The notes beneath the pieces were generated by a model, which searched no databases, was not told the origin of the DNA, and was given only the letters and a program-made list of their open reading frames with translations. Below are positions 59,557 through 64,000 of a DNA stretch of 64,000 nt, piece after piece. How positions within the stretch are numbered: position 1 is the first letter of the stretch; every line of letters begins with the position of its first letter. The stretch lies in the NCBI RefSeq assembly GCF_003208435.1, contig NZ_QKMF01000003.1, positions 124,001-188,000 on the forward strand, in the 5' to 3' direction. Source of the stretch: Pelagimonas varians. Its GTDB lineage: Bacteria > Pseudomonadota > Alphaproteobacteria > Rhodobacterales > Rhodobacteraceae. The position numbers and the translations under genes were made by a program.

Positions 59557-61362
59557 CTATGTTTGATGAACATACGTTCCGGGAGCAGCGCAAGGGGGTT
59601 CAAAGCCTGGTGAGAGGGGGCCAGATTGAGGCGGAGATACCAGATCGCTGCTGTTCTCATTTAGCCAATTCGTGTATTCAGGCCACCAAGATCCAGAGAC
59701 CGCAGTTTGTCGAAAAAGCCAAAGATCGGGCCCTTTGTAAAGTGCGCCAGCAGCCCGATGCCCAATTCTATAGTGGCGGTCGGCATGTCCGGGTTCGCTC
59801 AGAATTCCGCCATTGTGACCGCCCTTTGTCAGAACGAAAGTCAAATCGCAGTCTGTGAAAAGCTGGATTTTATAGACCGATCGCCAGGGCGCAATGTGAT
59901 CGGTCTCGGTTGCGATGACAAACATCGGTGTCGAAATATCTTTCAACGCAATGACCCGTCCTTCTACTGCAAAACGCCCTGCAGTCAGGCGGTTTTCCAA
60001 AAACAGACCGCGCAGGTACTCTGAATGCATCCGCGCAGGCATCCGTGTCGTATCGCCGTTCCAAACGCCAATATCTGTCGGCAAGTCCTCTTTCCCAAGA
60101 AAATAACGGTTCACCGCACGGGTGTAGATAAGGTCTTCAGCACGAATAGCGGAAAACGTTCGCGCCATCTGTGGGCGATCTAGATACCCTTGGCTCCACA
60201 TCATATCCTCAACGAAAGCAATCTGGCTTTCATCAACGAACATGAGCAATTCACCAGCTTCGGCGAAATCCACCTGCGTGGCCATCAATGTAACGGAGGC
60301 AAGTCTTTCATCGCCATCTCGCGCCATTGTCGCGGCTGTGATGGCCAGCAAGGTGCCCCCAAGGCAATACCCGTTGGCATGAACCTTCCGGTCTGGAACA
60401 ATCGTATTGATCGCGTCCAGTGCCGCCAGCACGCCGTTTATTCGATAGTCTTCAAGCGATAAACCCGATAGATCCGCAGTCGGGTTGCGCCATGAGATCA
60501 TGAAGACCGTAAACCCTTGTTGCACCAGATAGTTGATCATCGAGTTGTGCGGCGAGAGGTCGAGAATGTAATATTTCATGATCCAGGCAGGAATGAACAA
60601 GATAGGCTCTGCCTGAACCTGATCGGTCTGGGGCGCGTACTGAATCAATTCGAACAGAGTGTTACGAAACACGATCTCCCCGGGCGTGCAGGCCAGATCG
60701 ACACCGATTTCATATCCTTCGGGTGCAGGTTTATGGGTCTGGGTGAGCGTTTGGATCATGTCTTCGGTAAGATGAAAGGCTCCGTCCACGAGATTTCTGC
60801 CGCCTGTTCTTGCCGTTTCGGCAATGATCTCGGGGTTCATCCATGGCAGGTTCGAGGGGGCACCAAAATCCAGCAACTGCCGCATCTGGAAACGGGTGCG
60901 ATCAGCGTCTTGTTTGTGAAGCCCGCGCATGTTGTCCGTTGCTTGGTCCCACCAATCCTGCATCGCTAGGAAGCCCTGTTGCCAGAAGATAAAGGGGGCA
61001 TTGTTCCAAGAGGGATCAACAAAGCGGTGATCGTAATCTTTCGGCTGAAAAGGGGGGGTGCTGTCTTTGCCTAACAGTGTGCTGGCAGAATGCCGCAACA
61101 GTTTTAGCACGTTGGACTGAGCGCGCTCGGTGAGTTCCAACTGGCGCCCGGGTGAGCGGTTCAGATGCATGGCCCAATCGCTCCAGGCTTCGTAGGCTGA
61201 ATGAGGGGATATACCGCCCGCCATCTTTGCAACGGCGGCCCGAATGGCACGATCAATATCATAATGCTTGTGCTGCGGTTCGGCCGTTATGTCCGTTGGT
61301 ACCAACGTCGTTGGCACGCGTGCTTTGCCAACCTTGGCCTGTTTCGATGTGGATTTGTTCAA
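59557..61362 (-). CDS. phaC: Poly(3-hydroxyalkanoate) synthase-like protein
   Basis: The protein has a polymerase N-terminal domain (YDIDRAIRAAVAKMAGGISPHSAYEAWSDWAMHLNRSPGRQLEL), the synthase core, and a lipase-like box GYCLGG whose Cys is the nucleophile, with Asp in ATETDHIAPW and His in KGGHNGG. It should polymerise hydroxyacyl-CoA into storage granules. I chose the TTG complementary to 61360-61362 (GGAG eight bases upstream, 601 residues); the frame is open to 61428 (623 residues). No phaA, phaB or phasin gene is adjacent; it follows the attachment-protein gene, probably in one transcript. Confidence 0.85.
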   Translation of the reverse strand: MNKSTSKQAKVGKARVPTTLVPTDITAEPQHKHYDIDRAIRAAVAKMAGGISPHSAYEAWSDWAMHLNRSPGRQLELTERAQSNVLKLLRHSASTLLGKDSTPPFQPKDYDHRFVDPSWNNAPFIFWQQGFLAMQDWWDQATDNMRGLHKQDADRTRFQMRQLLDFGAPSNLPWMNPEIIAETARTGGRNLVDGAFHLTEDMIQTLTQTHKPAPEGYEIGVDLACTPGEIVFRNTLFELIQYAPQTDQVQAEPILFIPAWIMKYYILDLSPHNSMINYLVQQGFTVFMISWRNPTADLSGLSLEDYRINGVLAALDAINTIVPDRKVHANGYCLGGTLLAITAATMARDGDERLASVTLMATQVDFAEAGELLMFVDESQIAFVEDMMWSQGYLDRPQMARTFSAIRAEDLIYTRAVNRYFLGKEDLPTDIGVWNGDTTRMPARMHSEYLRGLFLENRLTAGRFAVEGRVIALKDISTPMFVIATETDHIAPWRSVYKIQLFTDCDLTFVLTKGGHNGGILSEPGHADRHYRIGHRAAGALYKGPDLWLFRQTAVSGSWWPEYTNWLNENSSDLVSPPQSGPLSPGFEPPCAAPGTYVHQT

Positions 61363-61470
61363 GTGCCGGGCTCCAAAATAGTGATGCAGGAATGTCGAGC
61401 CGCTCGCAGGCCGGCCTAACCGTATCAAACCCCGGCGCTGTCAATCCGCTGTCGTCCGACTGCATCGTTT

Positions 61471-61950
61471 CTAGATGGCAAGCACATCATCGAAGTGCTT
61501 TGGCAATTCCATGACCGGTACCTGTGTCAAGTCTTTGTCCAACTCTGCGATAACCAGCTTTGAGACCTTTTCGGACAACGCTTTTCGTATGCTGCTCAGC
61601 ATGTGGGGCCCGGCAGCAATAACAAGCTGCTTGTAGTCACCTTGTTTCAGCGATGTTTCCAGAAAATCACAAATACTAGCTGCGAATTCTGCTTCCGCCT
61701 GCGCCTTGGGGTCTGATTGCTCGACGGCTGAAACACCCGGACCGACCCTGCTATGGCTCACTCCGGCCCTGTCTGCATAGAGCCTTGGGGGGGCCGCTTG
61801 CAGGGTTTCGACAGTTGCAGGAACCAACCCGCTGCCCCGCCCCGGATTGACAAAGAACTTCGCTACTCTGGAATTGGCGAGTACAATCATCGTTTTGCTT
61901 GTCTTCACAGTTTTGCTCCTGTTTTGCTCTGCTTTCTTCAAATCTGACAT
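61471..61950 (-). CDS. BaeRF-type host attachment protein
   Basis: The 159-residue protein (ATG complementary to 61948-61950) reads TMIVLANSRVAKFFVN at the first strand. AEAEFAASICDFLETSLKQGDYKQLVIAAGPHMLSSIRKAL and the ending VSKLVIAELDKDLTQVPVMELPKHF follow. That is the pattern of the family called protein required for attachment to host cells (baeRF family 12 fold, similar to eRF1 domains). Genes of this family often lie with stress and PHA genes in Alphaproteobacteria; the molecular role is unclear. An FNR-type box lies about 35 bases upstream. Confidence 0.82.
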   Translation of the reverse strand: MSDLKKAEQNRSKTVKTSKTMIVLANSRVAKFFVNPGRGSGLVPATVETLQAAPPRLYADRAGVSHSRVGPGVSAVEQSDPKAQAEAEFAASICDFLETSLKQGDYKQLVIAAGPHMLSSIRKALSEKVSKLVIAELDKDLTQVPVMELPKHFDDVLAI

Positions 61951-61978
61951 AAGCCTAGTTTTCTTGAGCAGGGCGCAA

Positions 61979-61992
61979 TTGACGCAAATCAA
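61979..61992. promoter_or_regulatory. FNR/FnrL-type box upstream of attachment/PHA genes
   Basis: TTGACGCAAATCAA matches TTGA-N6-TCAA. The centre lies about 35 bases before the leftward start at 61950, so the true start could be slightly downstream if the site acts at -41.5. Confidence 0.55.
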
Positions 61993-62104
61993 CGAAGATG
62001 GATTTAGGGGACCAAAAAACACTCGGGCCATGGCCGTCGGTTCTGTCGAAAACTCCCTCAATGGCTGGGTGAGAAGTTACGCTCGACACAATTTTCCAGC
62101 GAGA

Positions 62105-62236
62105 GCCGCAAACAGCGTGAAAATGCGACGCACCATTTTGACCAAACGGCTCCTTGCGGATCACGTCTGCGGCTTCGATCCCTGCCAGTGTCGCTGCAGC
62201 CAAATAGAAGGCCAGGAAGCCTAGCATTTGGGCGAT
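62105..62236 (-). mobile_element. IS6-family transposase C-terminal fragment
   Basis: On the minus strand FLAFYLAAATLAGIEAADVI and RKEPFGQNGASHFH match the last part of IS6-type transposases (ATLAGIE, IRKGQFG). Upstream catalytic parts are missing. Confidence 0.5.
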
Positions 62237-62690
62237 TTTTGAGAGAAGGAATTCGGTCTTTGCGCCGAATGGACCACATAATCGGATCTGCCCCCAACCC
62301 AACGGCGTTTCAGTTGGCTGGAGATGTTTTGATGCGTGAGAGGGTCTGACCTGTATTCGCGCCTTGTCATCGGCCGTGCTGTCGCAAATTGGATGAAGCG
62401 GGGCTTGGATCTTTTGCGACGCGACACTCATCCAAAACTGGTCGATTTAAGCAACATATTCACCACCCAAACCGTTCGCCGTCGGTCGCTTATACAAGCG
62501 CGAAACAGCGGAACCAATTAAGGGGGCCATCGAACGAAGAGATGTCAAAGCCAACTCAAGATTATCGAGCCTGAGTACTCATCAAAACCAATCGTTGCGT
62601 CTCTACCTAAAACGCGTCGGCTTTGGGCAAAACAACTGTTCACCTAAGAACAGGGCAAGCATCAAAACCTACCCTGCTCTTATTCCCAAA

Positions 62691-63542
62691 TCAGTTGATT
62701 GGCGACAACAAGCTGGGGTTAGTAACCAGATTGCGCACGCCGTGTGCGTGGTTTTCCCCAAACGGGTTGTCGCTAAGCCACTTGCCAACAGAGGCAATAT
62801 TCAACTTGGCCACTCCCGGGCGCACACTCCAGGTTACCTGGAATGGTGACGCTTTTTCGTTATAGCCGGGGCCGGTGGTTGAGCCTTCATATACGACCGG
62901 TTGCCCCAAATCAGTTGGAAGGTTAGGGACCTGATTTATACCTTCGACTTTTTCAATGTGGGCCATTTCGGTGAAATCGACACCTCCCTCAGACACAAGA
63001 ACGGCCACGACCGTCTCTACCCGCAGCTGCGGATTGCCGATAGCGTCGCTTAAACAGGTGCCGAGGCCATTGCCCAAAGTCGCTTGCGCCGTCGAGTGTA
63101 CAAAATGGATCTCGATCGTATCTCCCGGCACGAGGTCGCCATGTTCGCTTTTGCCGACGGACATGTCGATTGGTGCGCGCTCGGCGTCAGTGAGGGCACC
63201 GTCGTACTTGAAGCCGGTGCCATAGCCGTTTCCGTCGCCGTTGCCCGCATAGGTGGTAAAGCCACCTCCCTTGTGCTCGGCGTTTTCATGAAAATGAATG
63301 TCGCACAGCATCATGTTACCCACGTCTGGGGCAGATCCGAAAACACGTTGGTTGACGCCATCCAGCGCATCAATGTCACGCGGCGATTGTGGTCCAAATC
63401 CTTGGCCCTGCGTCGCGGCGGATAAGGTTGCACGCTGCGCGGCGATGACATCATCCGAAACGGTATGACCATCGGTTGCAGCGTACGCAGTAGATTCAAG
63501 CATTGCGACCGAAAGGCTGAGCAGCAAAATTTTGTTGAGCAT
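62691..63542 (-). CDS. Secreted delta-class carbonic anhydrase
   Basis: The 283-residue protein has a Sec signal (cleavage near AYA-A, residue 22). It carries the delta-class pattern: MMLCDIHFHENAEHKGG, TYAGNGDGNGYGTGFKY, GDTIEIHFVHSTAQA and a C-terminal GENHAHGVRNLVTNPSLLSP. The His/Cys cluster in the first and third blocks should bind zinc or another metal. Carbonic anhydrase interconverts CO2 and bicarbonate, here outside the cytoplasm. The delta class was first described in diatoms, and bacterial members are fewer. It is flanked by gene-poor DNA on both sides. Confidence 0.85.
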   Translation of the reverse strand: MLNKILLLSLSVAMLESTAYAATDGHTVSDDVIAAQRATLSAATQGQGFGPQSPRDIDALDGVNQRVFGSAPDVGNMMLCDIHFHENAEHKGGGFTTYAGNGDGNGYGTGFKYDGALTDAERAPIDMSVGKSEHGDLVPGDTIEIHFVHSTAQATLGNGLGTCLSDAIGNPQLRVETVVAVLVSEGGVDFTEMAHIEKVEGINQVPNLPTDLGQPVVYEGSTTGPGYNEKASPFQVTWSVRPGVAKLNIASVGKWLSDNPFGENHAHGVRNLVTNPSLLSPIN

Positions 63543-64000
63543 AATTCTTCCTGTAAAGATGCGGGCAAAATCCCCCTTTCAGGCGAACACATTTCAACCC
63601 TCAGATCAACAGGAGCTCTTCAGTTCCTCAGAATTTATAGGCTTTGCGGGATGGATCATATCGTCTGGTTTCCCAAGAAAATCACCAGTGCAAAAGCCAT
63701 GAAAAAACGAGAAGTTGCCTGTCCCGCCCAGAACTACAAACCGAGCGAGACCCGTCGTGACACATTCTCGGAAAAAATATGTGCGTCAAGCCTTTGAAGA
63801 ACCGACCCTGATCCGGCTTTTTTGTGGAATCCCGGCGGCCATCTGTCAAGCGGGCACAATATGACAAGGAGAGCATAGATGCTGCATCTGGGTTAAGTTG
63901 CCGTGGAGACGTTCTAATCTGTGCAAAACCCGGTTCCTGCATATAGGCGACCTTGCTGCTGCTGTAGTATATGTTGTAGTGACATAAACCTGTGAACCGC
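63543..64000. other. Window end without a recognisable gene
   Basis: No convincing gene, RNA or repeat is seen in the last 458 bases. The part next to 63542 should hold the promoter of the carbonic anhydrase gene. Confidence 0.4.

Larger units (their letters stand above)
61951..62690. other. Spacer with an FNR-type box and an IS6 fragment
   Basis: These 740 bases hold the FNR-type box 61979-61992 and an IS6-like 3' fragment (about 62105-62236, minus strand). From 62300 to 62690 I see no convincing gene. Confidence 0.45.

Overview
The window looks like chromosome of a marine Rhodobacterales (Roseobacter-group) alphaproteobacterium. The evidence is a set of genes typical of that order (DUF983, DUF3572, DUF5765, a PleD-type cyclase, a trimethylamine-methyltransferase homologue without pyrrolysine, H-NOX plus cyclase), GTA-type tail genes, and high GC with ATGA-coupled operons. 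Species cannot be named from the sequence.

Layout. (1) 1-8.7 kb is ordinary chromosome: a partial DUF983 gene, an EF-hand protein, an ECF sigma / anti-sigma-like / heavy-metal-sensor cluster, a PleD-like diguanylate cyclase whose receivers have lost their phosphoacceptor Asp, DUF3572 and HAD genes, an MttB-family methyltransferase, and an H-NOX sensor coupled to a GGDEF enzyme. It ends at tRNA-Gln(TTG). (2) 8,755-43,823 is a complete-looking ~35 kb prophage inserted in the 3' end of that tRNA, bounded by a perfect 29-bp direct repeat. Its order is integrase; a small leftward operon with a Fis-like HTH protein; a rightward run of small overlapping early genes; CHC2/Toprim primase and D5-type helicase; lambda-type terminase, gpW-like protein, portal and a fused prohead protease/capsid; a tail module with a canonical GGGAAAC -1 frameshift site; a GTA-like distal tail (DUF2460, DUF2163, NlpC/P60, TIM-barrel protein); a possible holin; a metallophosphoesterase; a nucleotide hydrolase. 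At the right end lies AT-rich cargo: a pseudo-receiver, a zinc-ribbon membrane peptide, a NarL-type regulator and a broken lipoprotein gene. (3) 43.8-64 kb is accessory chromosome with decayed pieces (hsdM and IS5-, IS3- and IS6-like remnants) between intact genes: DUF5765, a phosphoribosyltransferase/hydrolase/erythromycin-esterase fusion, zinc alcohol dehydrogenase, class II amidotransferase, a PGM1-like ATP-grasp ligase with an unknown partner, thioredoxin 2, a sugar ABC transporter, a PHA synthase-like protein, a BaeRF-type host attachment protein and a secreted delta-class carbonic anhydrase.

How the genes fit together. The most striking signal in region 3 is a set of FNR/FnrL-type palindromes (TTGA-N6-TCAA; five exact, one with a mismatch) in front of DUF5765, the three-domain fusion, the alcohol dehydrogenase, the amidotransferase/ATP-grasp divergent pair, the sugar transporter and the attachment/PHA pair. 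This suggests that scattered-looking genes form one oxygen-responsive regulon. The fusion protein, ATP-grasp ligase, 207-residue partner and amidotransferase are the best candidates for undescribed biochemistry. In the prophage, the frameshift site, the clustered GTCACCC repeats after the helicase, the duplicated small proteins around the Fis-like regulator and the kinase-less regulator cargo deserve attention.

All family names come from reading motifs and overall sequence by eye; no database search was run.
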